From Manduca sexta (taxonomy: Eukaryota; Arthropoda; Insecta; Lepidoptera; Sphingidae), in contig NC_051138.1 of assembly GCF_014839805.1 (NCBI RefSeq), positions 3,346,983 through 3,410,982 on the forward strand: a DNA stretch of 64,000 bases, given 5' to 3'. Under the pieces are notes generated by a model, which did no database searches, was not told the origin of the DNA, and saw only the letters and a program-made list of their open reading frames with translations. Positions 11,501 to 24,000 of this stretch are shown one piece after another; position 1 is the first letter of the stretch; each line of letters starts with the position of its first letter. The position numbers and the translations under genes were made by a program.

Positions 11501-14500
11501 TATCCTTTTATACAAAACAACATCATTGTTATGATGAATGAATCTAATCAAGATATAAGGCGCAGGTGTACAGCTTACGCAATTATACTTATTTTAATCA
11601 GAAATTCTCCTAATCAATAATGGCTTTAATGATATTGGTATTTTCTAATTACTTAATCTGATAGAGCAGACAAATACTATTAAGAATTATGAGAACATGC
11701 TACGAAAGATCTAATAGTATGTATAGGTAGATTCATTAAAGTTAACAAAAAATCATTTGTTGGCGGAGACATTATAATCATTAGCGCATATGCCATCTTA
11801 GGATGGTCGTCACAGCTCTATCAAAGCACTGTGAAACAGTGGCAAAACGTGGGAATTTCTAAAAGGAAACCCAACACAACGTATAAATACTAATATGTAT
11901 AAATACGGTCTGCAAATCTTTCTAATGATAGTAAGATTCAAAATAATGAAGGGAAGTTAACAGAAGTCGGGTTATATAGACCCTTCGCCACTGCAGTGAA
12001 GTAACATCTAGTTGTGAAACGCTACACTTTTCTTTCAACTTAGGGATCTACATATTGTGACGGTGCAACATATTTAAAGTTAGCAAATATATCAAGCTAT
12101 ATATACGTATACCTGAAACGTATCAATCGGATTGGCCCAGAATGGTACGCTAGTGAATGCATGACCAACTAGCACCCAGAGCATGGCAAGTGCCCTGATC
12201 CCATCGACACACTCTATACTATCACAGCCTGAAGTAAACGTCATCAGGCGACGTCCATTGGTGTAAACAGAAAATATCTTGCCCTTAGAATTTGCTATAT
12301 ATGACCCTGCAAAAATAGTATACGGACTTGGGAATCATCGAAGAGGTAAACGGAGTGTGTACGGAGTGAACCAGAATTTTAGAGATTAAAACAATGATTT
12401 AGCGGATCCTGCATCAAAAGGGTTAAAATTGTATGTAAATAATTTTAAAGATATGATCATCATCATCATCAGTCACATTTAAGTCGGCTGCTGAACATAG
12501 GCCTTCCATAAACATTTCCAGATGGACCTGTAGAAAGCAGCCTGCATCCAGCGTGTTCCTGCAACCTTTATCAAGTCGATTTATTTATCAAGTATATTTA
12601 AGATCATGTAACCCTGAAACTGATGAAGACCCATGATGTGGACTCACGGTGCGATGTATACGTATAAGGTCCAAGCTACTTTATTAAAAAAGCAAATTAT
12701 AATTGCTTTTGCTTTGATTCTCTACGTTGTTAAATCACCATGGTAACAATTAAAATTAGCTCCGCAACTGCGATTATTATTTCATTAGAATTCAATTTTA
12801 CTACCAATGACAGCGTTATTAAGTGATTATGGTTTTTATATGATATTTAATTACTACATTGATTTAGTGATATCTAAAGCTCTGAACAGTGGAGTTTTAA
12901 GTTCAATTTCAGGTTAGACACCAAAACCAGTGTGATTTTTTTGACTCAAGAAAAGATTCGTCCTTTAATTTCGAATAAAATAGGAGCAACAGCCCTTAAA
13001 AGTTTAAAAGATAAACAGCTCTTCAACTTACCATTTTTGTTTATAAACGTGAAGTAAAGATCATAACAAGTACTTAATAAAGTTACAACTGCAAAAACAC
13101 CAACTACTATCCTGAAAAATAATTGCGTATATTTAGAAAAAATTCTAATTAAATTTCAACTCTCAATGCAAACTGTATTGAATAACACCATTCATCAGGG
13201 GTAAGGTTCTTTAAAAACATTATTATCATGTGACTCTTGAGCCTTAATATTAGTAAAATATTTAAAATAAAAGATCAAAGCTGAACCACTAGTGCTGACC
13301 TGTAAATTTACTGACTTACACTATTGCATAATCAGCTCCTGACCAAGGTTTGTCATTAGGTAAACGACAGAACTCATCTTGGTACTCGAAGCCTATTTCA
13401 GTCAGATTAAACAGCGCAGAAGTGAGGGCCTGCTCGGTTGAACAAGGTTTTGGAATGCACACAGCGAGGTTCAATGTCAATGCTGACAAAGGATTTCCTG
13501 GCAGTAATCTGTGAAATAGAACAGAAACATATTTTTAGTTTGTTGCCGTCATTTGTATTATTAAGCAAAGAATTTAACATAGGTGCAATGTGATTTCTTA
13601 CATTTAATGTAAAATATTCGCAAATGTTAGACATTAAAATTTAACAATTTTTTGGATTTTATTACGATTTTTTATATTGTATTGAATGAGAAATATGTTT
13701 GTCGCACGGCTATATTTTGGAAAGCTACTTCTTGTATATTTAAATAACCTCGAATGAATAAAAAAATAACCTTGTGAAACAATTACTTAACTGCCTTTTT
13801 ACAAAAATTGACCTTAAATAAGTATATTATATTTTCACAAATTACCTGGTGTCAATGTCACCCGCCATAGCTTTAGCTCCAGCACTGATAATATTAAAAT
13901 CATCCAGACTTTTTACGGTATCATTAGGTATTTTCAACTCGTTTGAACCGAAACGTTCATGCAACGATCCCGGTATACCCGGAATTTCGAAGTTGTTCAG
14001 TGGTACACGGATCATGCAGTATTTGCCCTGTATACTTGAGCCTTCAACGGAGTGTGATATGCTAAGACATTGATAATAATTCCCTAAGTCCCACGTGTTG
14101 CCTTGAAGGATCCCCCGTGGTATCCTGATGCCGGCATCTGCGACTAAAATATAAATGAAATTAAGAGGTTAAGGGATTTACCCATATTTTTCTATCTGCC
14201 CTATATATCAATGTAGCTTCGATGGAACACGCTTTTTATGCATATTACTCAACGCTTAGGTGTCGTAGTTATATCCACGTGCGAGGTGTGAAACCGCTCT
14301 GAGGTCCTGGGTTTGAGCCTCGGGTCGGGCAAAGCGATATTTCATTTCATTGCAGCCTTCATCAAGGTGCTGCTAATTTAATAGATAACCGCGATAAAAT
14401 CCGTAAATCAGTTTATAATTTAATGAGTTTAAAAAACTAGTAACTCTCCCTGGCGGTTGAAGTAACCAATTTATTCTGACTTTAAAAATATTCCCCAATC

Positions 14501-15246
14501 CCTATCAACAGCTATTTTAAGTTACACTATATTGTTATGTCATGTGAAAATTAGCCGACGTCATAAGATTAACAGTAGGTGCAATTAGTTCCGTTTCGTA
14601 ATATTTTACTTTACTGTTATTATTTTGTTAATATTTATTTGTATACAACACTCTCGATTTTCGCAACAGGGTAGACGGCATCATTTGATTTTGTAATATT
14701 GACCTCGTGCCTGATTTCTCGTTACACATCAACTCTCGTTCGCGAAGCTATTTAAATGTATAATTCTTATTCCGTCTTGGAGCTGATTAATACAGGAAAA
14801 TAGAAACACCTTAAAATTGTTATAGGTAATAACACCTTAAAATTGTTTTTAATTTCTATTTTGCGCATTATCAGTCCAGCCATAAACTCTTTCATGGTAA
14901 AGTTCTCTTTCTAGAACATGGAGTAGAATGGATGAATAATTGTGCAATATAGTTAGACTTGTGATAAACATTAATTTAAAAAAAATTAACAACATTTGAC
15001 CTGGTACCTTAGCATAATAGAGTAAGAGTAATTAAATTAAATTTTATAAAAATAAATTATTAACTTACACTGCACTGCTAACATTGTATTTGCCAAAATA
15101 ATTTTTATTTGTTCATCACATAATTCCGGATGTAATACTTCTTCATATAAATTTTGATCTAACGCCCCGATATTTGGTGGCCTCCACTCCAAACGGGCAT
15201 CCACACCAACAAACAAAAACAAAAATATAACTCTAACCACATTCAT
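5546..15246 (-). CDS. NRF-6-like membrane acyltransferase, paralogue 2 (complete, 13 exons)
   Basis: Exons in transcript order: 15246-15069, 14143-13846, 13508-13320, 13111-13032, 12306-12113, 10746-10632, 10447-10233, 9623-9430, 8942-8807, 8206-8020, 6898-6756, 5957-5849, 5613-5546. They total 2106 nt (701 aa plus TAA). The product starts with a signal peptide (MNVVRVIFLFLFVG...). A cysteine-bearing luminal NRF domain follows (about residues 59-240; FADAGIRIPRG, VCIPKPC, FQYQDEFCRLPNDKPW), then a multi-helix acyltransferase-3 domain. The R-x10-H motif of this superfamily is present (GIRALAMLWVLVGH, Arg286 and His297), as are TVDTFFTLSG and QSWYLAIDVQ. Acyltransferase-3 proteins move acyl groups across or at membranes. 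C. elegans NRF-6 affects transport of drugs and yolk, and the insect substrates are unknown. The ATG at 15246 is preferred over an in-frame TTG upstream because it begins the hydrophobic leader. The tail after the last helix is only about 22 residues. Introns hold SINE, hAT and other repeats. Confidence 0.9.
7243..7608. mobile_element. Long inverted-repeat (foldback) MITE with TTAA ends
   Basis: Two arms of roughly 180 bp are almost perfect reverse complements and meet near 7425 with a very short loop. The outer ends read TTAAGGCGATACCTCAAGG on the left and its complement on the right, so TTAA lies at both edges. TTAA is the target duplication of piggyBac-type (and some Sola) elements, which makes a non-autonomous foldback MITE likely. 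It lies in intron 10 of acyltransferase gene 2. The arms are so alike that insertion or gene conversion must be recent. Confidence 0.8.
7675..7938 (+). repeat. tRNA-derived SINE, near full length
   Basis: The head carries RNA polymerase III promoter boxes: an A box TGGCGTAGTTG at 7685-7695 and a perfect B box GGTTCGAATCC at 7733-7743, arranged as in a tRNA gene. The body (CCCGGAGTCTGGAATTTGTG, then GGCGAAAAGTGGGTGCCA) is shared with the copies at 23328-23532 and 16618-16792. It ends in a GT-rich tail. It lies in intron 10 of acyltransferase gene 2, opposite to the gene. No acceptor stem could be folded, so it is a SINE and not a working tRNA gene. Confidence 0.85.
8393..8619. mobile_element. 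hAT-type MITE with terminal inverted repeats
   Basis: The ends are AGTGGCGGATTTGC at the left and its near-perfect complement GCAAATCCGCCACTG at the right. The first base, normally C in the hAT consensus CAGTGGCG, is changed to T. The flanks show an almost perfect 8-bp target duplication (CTGATACA left, ATGATACA right), as hAT elements make. There is no coding capacity. It lies in intron 9 of acyltransferase gene 2. Confidence 0.82.
9325..9430 (-). repeat. Decayed partial copy of interspersed repeat family A
   Basis: Words such as GTGGACTAAGGCCTAAACCCTCTCA and ATAATACAGGGCTAGTATT match the reverse complement of the copy at 21731-22062. The copy is short and mutated. Its right edge abuts the donor side of exon 8 of acyltransferase gene 2 (exon end at 9430). 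Confidence 0.65.
11213..11432 (-). mobile_element. Decayed non-autonomous Helitron
   Basis: Read on the minus strand it ends in a GCGTGTGAACCCGCGGG-type hairpin close to AGTTAG, a decayed form of the CTAG end seen in the other Helitrons here. The interior words TCCCGGAAG-type and TTTCAACCAAATCCATTCCGTAG match the element at 59431-59677. It lies in intron 5 of acyltransferase gene 2. Confidence 0.55.
11837..11993. mobile_element. hAT-like MITE, family B (CAGTGGCGAAGGG ends)
   Basis: The ends are CAGTGGCAAAACGTGGG and, on the other strand, CAGTGGCGAAGGGTCTATATAACC. The flanks CTGTGAAA and CAGTGAAG agree at 6 of 8 bases and could be an old 8-bp target duplication. Related copies lie at 15896-16062 and 24060-24220, sharing ACTAATATGCATAAAT-like words. 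It is in intron 5 of acyltransferase gene 2. Confidence 0.6.
12453..12583 (+). repeat. Partial copy of interspersed repeat family C (CATCATCATCAG... type)
   Basis: This copy begins with an ATC run and contains GCTGCTGAACATAGGCC, TTTCCAGATGGACCTGT and CCAGCGTGTTCCTGCAACC. The same words occur at 36374-36532. It is a familiar style of lepidopteran interspersed repeat, probably the tail of a LINE. The parent family was not identified. Confidence 0.65.
14259..14345 (+). repeat. Truncated copy of the tRNA-derived SINE
   Basis: Only the tRNA-like head survives: GCTCTGAGGTCCTGGGTTTGAG and CGGGTCGGGCAAAG match the copy at 7675-7938. The B box has decayed (GGTTTGAGCCT). It is in intron 1 of acyltransferase gene 2. 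Confidence 0.7.
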
Positions 15247-15895
15247 AACTTGTTGCAATCACTTTAGCGCCAATCACTCAAAGATGTGCGAATTCTAATA
15301 AGATCATTAAGCAACCCATGCGGCAATTAAAATTATGTACTTAACGGTTATCTTATCACACATGAAGCGGAAAAAATATATATTTATCGATAATCCATAA
15401 TTTACAAAAAAATATATATTATAATATGTAGATTATCCGTAAGATTTAAATCAGTGTAATATTAAATATCGAGAAATATAGCGATACTTACTCCGATCTA
15501 TTTCATGTCTGCTAGTTATAGATTAATTCTTAGTTATTTTTATGGTTATTGACATAAACAGCTATGAGTTACTCGAATAAAATAAAATAACTAACCAACC
15601 TGACACTTCTTATTCTTGTCCAAAATATTCTGAATATATTTTATATGGAATTTGCCGTAGGCAATGAATGGCTCATAATATATATTACTACAGTAAACAC
15701 AAATATTTAATTCGGAACAATATACGGAATATATTATCAAAATCATTAAATTCGTCTCGTGTCTGAATAATCCATTATTGCATTTTCCGTAAACGGTATA
15801 CATAGTGCTCAGAGATAGTAACTGAATGTAGTTTTACTCTTTTTTCCTTTTCAGGAATAAGCAATGCAGTTGTGTAACCATTTAAGAGTGCCGAG

Positions 15896-16062
15896 CAGGG
15901 GCGCAAGGTGAAATTTTCCGAAAAGAAACTCGATACAACATATATATAGGTACTAATATGCATAAATACGGTCTCCAAATCGCTATAATGGTAATTAGAT
16001 GATACAGAAATTTTACATAAAGGAAACCCGGCAAGAATCGGGTTATATAATGTATTGCCACA
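15896..16062. mobile_element. hAT-like MITE, family B
   Basis: Starts CAGGGGCGCAAGG and ends near CGGGTTATATAATGTATTGCCAC, which fits the ends of the copies at 11837-11993 and 24060-24220. The interior shares ACTAATATGCATAAATACGG. No clear 8-bp duplication remains. Confidence 0.55.
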
Positions 16063-16617
16063 TACCGGATACAAAAAGGTATTTGCCTACGTTTGATTTT
16101 ACACGTTATCATATATGTACAGCAAATAGTAAGAATAATAAGCCTTTCTAGAAAACTGCATGAAAATTAGTCAAGATAAGAGACGATAATTCATATTTAA
16201 AATATTGCAATGTGCGAGAGTGGGAATGTAGTGAGAATATCGCTCTATGTTATTCTTTCGCTCGCTTCGAAGCTCTGGATGACGTCACATGGGCGTATTG
16301 CGCCTCTTCCTCGTTTTTTGATACTTACGCCATTTACCAAAATTCAGAGGCTTAAGTACTTATAACTTTGAAAACAAAAATTCGGATTCTAACGCGGTTT
16401 TTTATATTATAATTTTCTTCCGAAGACTGCAGCCTACGGGAGGGACTGTTAGTCATCCGGAAAGTAAAAGTACAACATCTACCTTCATTTTAAGATTTTA
16501 ATTTTGTTTGCGGTTTTTAATTAATGTTCCTGTGTTAAAATATTGGATAAACGTTCAAAACAGAAATGAGTCAAATGCCCTATTTCAGTCTCTGGACGTA
16601 TAATTACTGAACAGAAA

Positions 16618-16792
16618 ACTCAAAATCACCGATCCGGTAATCAAATTACGGCCTTCGGCTTCTCCATCAAAAACTCGCTTTCTATCACATCAGCGGATGA
16701 AATACACATTACACACGGCGAAAAGTGGGTACATCAGTTGCTCCTCGACTTTGCCTTTTTGGGATAAAAATCGTAACTGTGTGTAATGATTT
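16618..16792 (+). repeat. 3' body fragment of the tRNA-derived SINE (decayed)
   Basis: It contains CTATCACATCAGCGGATG, GGCGAAAAGTGGGT and TTTTTGGGATAAAAATCGT, matching the body of the SINE at 7675-7938 in the same order. The tRNA-like head is missing. Confidence 0.6.
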
Positions 16793-18064
16793 CGAATTTA
16801 TTTATATTTCTACAGGATTCATTATACAATTAATGCTAAAGAACAGACAATAAAAGACTTTCGTTTATGCAAAATTATTTTAATTAAACTTATATAATAT
16901 AATAACCATAACTACTTACAAAATAACATATGTATATACAACTACTATTATTTTTTATATAACAGGTCAAACATACAACAAAAATACGTCGTCTTTTTAG
17001 CACGTTCGACCTAACAAAGTCCTAATAACAATATTAAAATACTGTGATATCAACGTTAACTGACATTGACGTCAAATAACGCAAACGTCTAATAATTTTA
17101 ACTTGGCGTCATATAACGTTGAAGTTTATTTAAACGCAAAATTACGGTGTTAATTAGACGTTGTGTTAATTTATTACAAATTTAACGTAATTAAACATTG
17201 CTAGGCTGAATGTGTTAAGGCGCGTTGCATTTACGCCGTCAACATTTGTCGAGTAAACACTATTATGCAATATCTTCAGTGCCTGTCAGTTTTATAGTAG
17301 TTTTTTTTTTCACGGCAATAAATTATTAGCGTCAGCGTAACCCTTAAGGATAGACAAACGAGCATATCTTATTTGTGATCATCATCAGCTATGAACACAA
17401 TAACTTATCGTCTATTGTCAGAGTGTGACGAGCGCTGTATGGAAACACTAGTGATTCATAAGCAATGATCTGGTTGTGGTGATGCTGTTTATTTTTAGTT
17501 GTGACGTTCAAACGAGTAACTTGCTCGTCTGGCGTCTTTTATAAAGAAGATACGGGAATTGGAAAGCTCGAAATGATTCGTAGCATCTGCAAATCTGTTT
17601 ACACAGATATTCAGTGAGACTACCAACAGTACTAAATACAGATGATAGGTCGGCTTGCCACATTCATGCTGTACATAAATCAACTTATAGCAATTTCTAC
17701 TATATACGTACAGTTTAATACTTAAATCATAGACAACATCGTCTTTTATTGCAAATTCTTATGGCTTAGTTACTAGATAAATAATTAACATGTCCATTCA
17801 AATCCTTAAACTATATGCACGATTTGTCGCTTTTTCAATGAATAGATCTAGACTATGAGATTGAATTATTTTACAAATCTGTCTTTTCCTAGACTAAAGA
17901 CTATGTATAATGTAATTATATAGATATGTATCCCTAAAACATAGTTTTAATTCACAGTTTTTTACTACTCTCTAATAAAAGTTAGCTTTATAATAAACTG
18001 ATACCTTTCAAACAACTAGCATGCAATATAAAATGTAATCTAGTTCTTCGATTAGTGACTACTT

Positions 18065-21000
18065 TCATTGCTTTACATTGTTATCAGTCTCTTTAGTTGT
18101 TGATGTATCATTGTCATTGGCTACTTCGGTATTAGAATTAATTGGTTCACTATCAATGGTGCCAGAGTCACTATTTACATTTGAATCTATTTCATGTATA
18201 GTATCGATTACAGTCAAGTTTCGTCCATCTTCAACATTTTCATTCGCAACAATGCTTCCTTCGTCGTTATTGCCGCGGGCCACTCCATTTAAGTCGGGTT
18301 CTTCTGAACTTGGCACAATAGGCTCTGCTATTCTGTTTTCATTTAATAGCGCAGCACTAGTAGTTGCGGCACTCTTAGCTTCTGCTTTCTCTTTGTCATC
18401 GCCGATAAGTCTGCTCAATGGGCGCTTCGGTTTTGGTTTGGGGGCTGTTAAAAATAAAAATAAATATATTTCTTTTTGTAAATACACCAGCTTTTGCTCA
18501 CGGCATTGCCTTCGTATGAAAGTATTTCCAGGATAAAAATCCCTCTATATAATTGGACTATGTCCTTCCTAGGGTGTCAAATTCATCGAAATCGATTCAG
18601 TGGTTCAACCATGATAGCGTAACAATTTTCTTTTGCATTTATAAGTATGGATTAGCTAATGTAAGTATAGTATGCTGCGTGTGAGTGATTTTGCAGTATT
18701 TGCAGCATTTAGTAATAGCATATTGATGGCCGATGATCATTCATATACAATCTATCCAAATGTTTTAAACTTACTTGGTGTTAAAAGTTTTTTCATGATC
18801 GTAGAAAACGGAGAATCAATAAGTAAAGTCACAATATAAGCGACTATGACTGACAGCGTGAAGTGTGCGAGGAATTGAAATGTCTGGAAATATAAAATTG
18901 GCTTTAATTTTATTCAGAACTATTATATTAATACAAATAATAACAATGATAAAAATCTTTTTACTTACAAGCCATGGAACAGAGAAGTAGTTGGTTGATA
19001 ACGTAGAATCACAGATGACGAACATGATTGGATAATGGAACAGGTACATGGCGTACGAGAGTCGAGCCGGCAATTTCCATATGTCCAAAGTCAGGAACCA
19101 ATTCACAGGACCTGTTGAAATATATACGTATGAGTTCCATGCCTAAGAATTTGACAAGCTACTTAATTCGAGGAAAGGCTAGTGTTAAATAAGACTAACA
19201 TTTCATATATTTTTAACCGTGGCTACAATTGCCTGAACATTCAGATTTAGGTGAGAAACATATAAAATTTTCCAACTTTTAACCTCTCAGGTGTGTCTTC
19301 CAAAAATCATTCCTTACTAATGCCTATCTGCCCTTTTTAGTAAACAATCCCAATCGCTTTTTTCGATCAGAACAGTTTTTTTTTACGTAAAGACTTATTT
19401 TGATTCGTTCATTCTCAGAATCGGATTGAAGATTGAGATTGGGATCGTTAATTAAAACGGTTGTATATCGGATAAGCTACTTTTCATTTGAGGTTACACT
19501 CCTTATGTTGTAGTTTTTTAGATGTCACGATTAGGTAGTCAGTGTGTGACGGAGTGGGTATTTAGCTTTGATATAAATGTAGATATAGAGTACATTATTG
19601 ATAACAGTTTATTATGTGGTATTAAACCCGGAACTCTAACCAATAATGTATAGTCGTCTTGGTAGGGTTTATCAATGATTACTTAATTTGGCATCATCCT
19701 TTTACAGGACTGCCAATTAAAGCTATTATTAAAACTAGTACTTATTAAGAAAATAGGTTTAAATTGTATCATTAATATCTTGAATGAAGCTCTTTCGGTA
19801 CTTTACATTAATCTGCTAAAAGGAAAGCTAAGTTCATTATATACAGCGAAAGAAAAATTATGATTAATCATATCACTTTTCAGTTAACAACAAAGAATTT
19901 ATTTGAAATGTACTTATTTATTCTCGTTTAGTTTTGTCTTCGCCAAATACGGTAGAATACTAATATACTAAATACTTGCCTCCATAACCGTGTACACACG
20001 CAAATATAATCCAACAAAGAGCGGCTCCCCACGCCGGCCTTATAAATGAGTTAATGAAGTTATCAGCCAGTTGGTTGTCCCAATCCCATTGCGTAATAAA
20101 GTGTGTGTGGAAGAATATAGTTGTTGTAACGCCCAGAGAGAATACCCACATGAGAATAGCGAGAAGCTGAAAATAAGAATCATTATTTTTTAAAATGAAG
20201 GTACGATTCAAAAAGGAACATTGGTAGCACTGACCAAATTCCTTCCGAATGGCTGCCATCAGAGACTGCCTTTGGGGGAGGCAAAACGGACAACCTTCTT
20301 ATGGACGAAACTGTTAAAACCGGGGATTTTTTTTTCTTTCGCCTGGAGCCTCGCGTCATTATTGCCATTATTGACGAAGGTTATACGGGCCAGTACACTT
20401 ATAATTATTATCATATTGTATTCCATAATATTATCTGTAATAAAGGTATTGACGCTTACTCGCATAATTAAATACCTAATTAAAATAAATATGAATTGAA
20501 AAAGCTACCATTATCACAGAATGCGGATGACTAGGGATGATAATATTAACGTCATGGCAAATAGTAATTACAATGATTAATTATACACATATCAAATAAA
20601 TAATTATTGTTGCGGATATATAAGTATGTCGCACATTTGGAAAGCTGTGATTTGAAGACGATTACTATTATCACAAAGAATTTCATGATTATTGATAAAC
20701 CCGACATGGAACATGAAATTGGTAAATAAAAAAAATAATTAATATTAAGTTACCTTACGTACATGAAAATAAGGAAAAAATATATCAACCTTAGGGAAGA
20801 GGATAGACACCGCAATAATAATTAGACATTGTAGAGTTCGAGGTGGAATTCAATACTGTTGAACTATTTCATTTGTATTATTCGCCCTAAGGTCATCTAT
20901 TGCCTGTCAATATTGTCATATACATACTTTTTTAATATGGTTCTTGTAATGAAAAATATTTACATTTAACGCACTAGTAATTATGATATAAAACAAAAAA

Positions 21001-24000
21001 GCTATTTTAACTTTCTACTAATAAAACAATAAACATGTGCGAGCTTAGTAAGTACTAAGCTCGTACATATTTATTGATTATTCATTCGACATTCAAGTTT
21101 TTTTTTTCATCGAATATCAATGACACTTGATCTCATACTGTATGATGGCTAGCACGCACTGATGTATGGGCTCATAGAACTATCTTAATTTAGCGTTAGA
21201 CTTGTGATTGTGTGTTTGTAAATATGTTACATAATTATTGGCATCTATCCTCCTGGGGCACAAGATTCAACTTAGACTTAATCCGCTCAAATATTTACAA
21301 AATACAACTTTAACGACCATGATTTCGATATTAATGGGGTGGTAGTGACAATGCTCTTAATTCTTACCCATGGCATCTTGACTTTCTCATTGCGATGCAA
21401 ATGTAGAACATATCCAAATATCATGCCGACGAAGAATGGAGCCGCGCGTGTGAGCGTGAAGAAGTAGTAGTTATGCATATACCTGTTGGTCTCACTAGGC
21501 GGCCGGCTGGTGATGAAAACGTACACATATCAATATTAATCACAAAATCATTATTAATTGTAGTCTATCTGTTATTATGATGTATTACTAATATTACTGT
21601 AAAGTTTCATCCAAATCCGATCAGTAGTTTTTTCGTGAAAGAAGAACAAACATATGTATGTAAGTACATACATCCATCCTCACAAACTTTCGCATTTATA
21701 ATATTAGTAGGATTCCACGATATTATGCCTTAATAATAATAATAATATCAGCCCTGTATTATATACTTGCCCACTGCTGAGCACGGGCCTCCTCTACTAC
21801 TGAGAGGGATTAGGCCTTAGTCCACCACGCGGGCCTAGTGCGGATTGGTAGACTTCACACACCTTCGAAATTCCTATAGAGAACTTCTCAGATGTGCAGG
21901 TTTCCTCACGATGTTTTCCTTCACCGTTAAAGCGAACGATAAATTCACAAAGAATACACACATGATTTTTTTAGAAAAGTCAGAGGTGTGTGCCCTTGGG
22001 ATTTGAACCTGCGGACATTCGTCTTGGCAGTCCGTTCCACACCCAACTAGGCTATCGCCGCTTTTTTTTTTGCCTTGGTAGAAGCTAATTTAGAATCGCT
22101 TTATTAGTGTATTTATATCAATTAGGTAAATGTTGTGCGTATAATATCGCAAAAAACACGATACAACTCCGCGTCGTTTTATTGTAATTGGTTGAGAGAC
22201 ACACGTTCCTCGACGCATCGGTCTCTCGATCAATTATAAACGTCAAAATTAAACGACATCGACTTAATAGTCGTGTTTTAGGGGACATTCAAAGGGAGTT
22301 GATTAGTTTTACATATTCATTACAATTAACAAACTTAATATATATTTTTAATAGTATAGCGATTAAGATTCGAAAATTGGTCTATTGATTTTTTTTCATC
22401 TTAACGCGGTTAAAGACTTCGTTGCAACATCTGATATAAAGTGTAGGTAGTTGAAAAATCATGGCCGAATTCCTTAATTCCAGTCCAGCAAATAACTTGC
22501 CTACGATTACAAATAGAATAATATGCATCTGCATTGAAATGCTCTGGGCGCGAAATATCAAGTCCTGAAAGAATATCTCTAGATTTAGTTTTTAATGTAA
22601 TACGCCCATTACAGCGCTATTTACACAGTATAACTCTGTATACTACCAATCCAGTGCTAGAAATAACATAGTTCTGTATTTACACAATAATGAACATTAA
22701 GTTACAAAATAACAAACAGGGTGCAGTTGTTAGGGATATTATAATGTCAAAGTTTGAAGTATCCAAATTAGCATGAATCTTGATTTCTTGAATATTAGAT
22801 TGAGGCCACCTTATACTTATGTAGTACATTCATATCTATGCTTATTACGGACGTCGTCATCATTAATAATGTGACAGAAACTATATTATCTAACCTCTGA
22901 ATTTAAATATAAAAGACAATTGAAAGTTTCAATGAGAATAAAAACATATAAAGTCTTATGTATACTTACGCCGCTACAGTCGCTGATTGGAAGTCGTAGA
23001 TGAAGTTGTATATTGTAGAAGATACTAGTACAGCCAGGAAGCCCAACGTGAGAGCGGCCCAAGCATACCGTCTCTTCCTTCCCAATACCCAAAAAAGTAC
23101 TATTGGAGATAAGATGTAACACTGCACATCTATCGCGACGTACCATGAATGGTTGATACACTGTAAATGTGTGTTTCATGATATTAATGAAAACCCTGGG
23201 TCAGTATGACAATGGTCAAATATCATTGCAGTAATCATTTTGATACGTTCTATTGTCTATTGAATTTCTAAATTTTCTATATTTTCATAAAGATTCTGCT
23301 AAACAAATAGTTGCTAACTGCACTGAATGCATCAGTGACATAGTTGTACTGCATCCGCGGTACGGCCGCGCTCTGAGGCCCTGGATTCGAATACCGGGAC
23401 GGGCAAAATAATGTTTGGGTTTTTTGCTCAATATCGATCCGGAGTATGGAATTTGTGCGCGATATGGCGATAGTGCCGCCCTGTTTGCGACTCTGTGTAC
23501 TCCTTCGGAGATAAATGCGTGATGTGTGAGAGTAAGTAGTTGGTTAAAATATTATCGAGCAACTAGTTAAACCGTTCACAAATACGTACTAAATGACTCG
23601 GATTCAATAAGTTCTGGACGTGTAACAGCGTCGTCCACCAGTATGTCCTGCAATTATTCGTCAGCCGCGACACTACAGTCCACGTCGGCCCATCTGACAT
23701 GTTGTTGAAAAACGAAGATTGTAGAAGAACCACCGCTGCCAGAATCGGGAACATCCGCATCAATCGATTCAGGTAAAACAAGTGCAAATTCTTGAGGAGT
23801 CTCACTAAAACATCAAAGGATTTTTGTACAACTCAGTGCTGAGACAAGTCAATCGCCTGATAGCGATATCAATACCAACCTGGGGCCTTATTCTCTATCC
23901 CGCACGTTATTTTGACAGTGTGTAACAAGCACGTAACACAACGCGTCATGTTTAGGACTATAGAAATTTGGCTTACAGAATACCATTCCACGCACATTTC

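Larger units (their letters stand above)
15247..18064. other. Spacer between the two acyltransferase paralogues
   Basis: About 2.8 kb with no supported exon. The left end should carry the promoter of paralogue 2, and the right end the 3' UTR of paralogue 1. Within it lie a hAT-like MITE (15896-16062), a SINE body fragment (16618-16792), and a stretch near 16200-16330 with GACGTCA and CG-rich words that looks like another repeat. At 17068-17081 and 17105-17118 two similar words (GACGTCAAATAACG and GGCGTCATATAACG) recur among many ACGT motifs. Confidence 0.6.

Noticed and set aside
18078..18536. 152-codon plus-strand open frame
   Set aside because: It lies antisense to the last exon of acyltransferase gene 1, whose frame, acceptor and stop are all supported.
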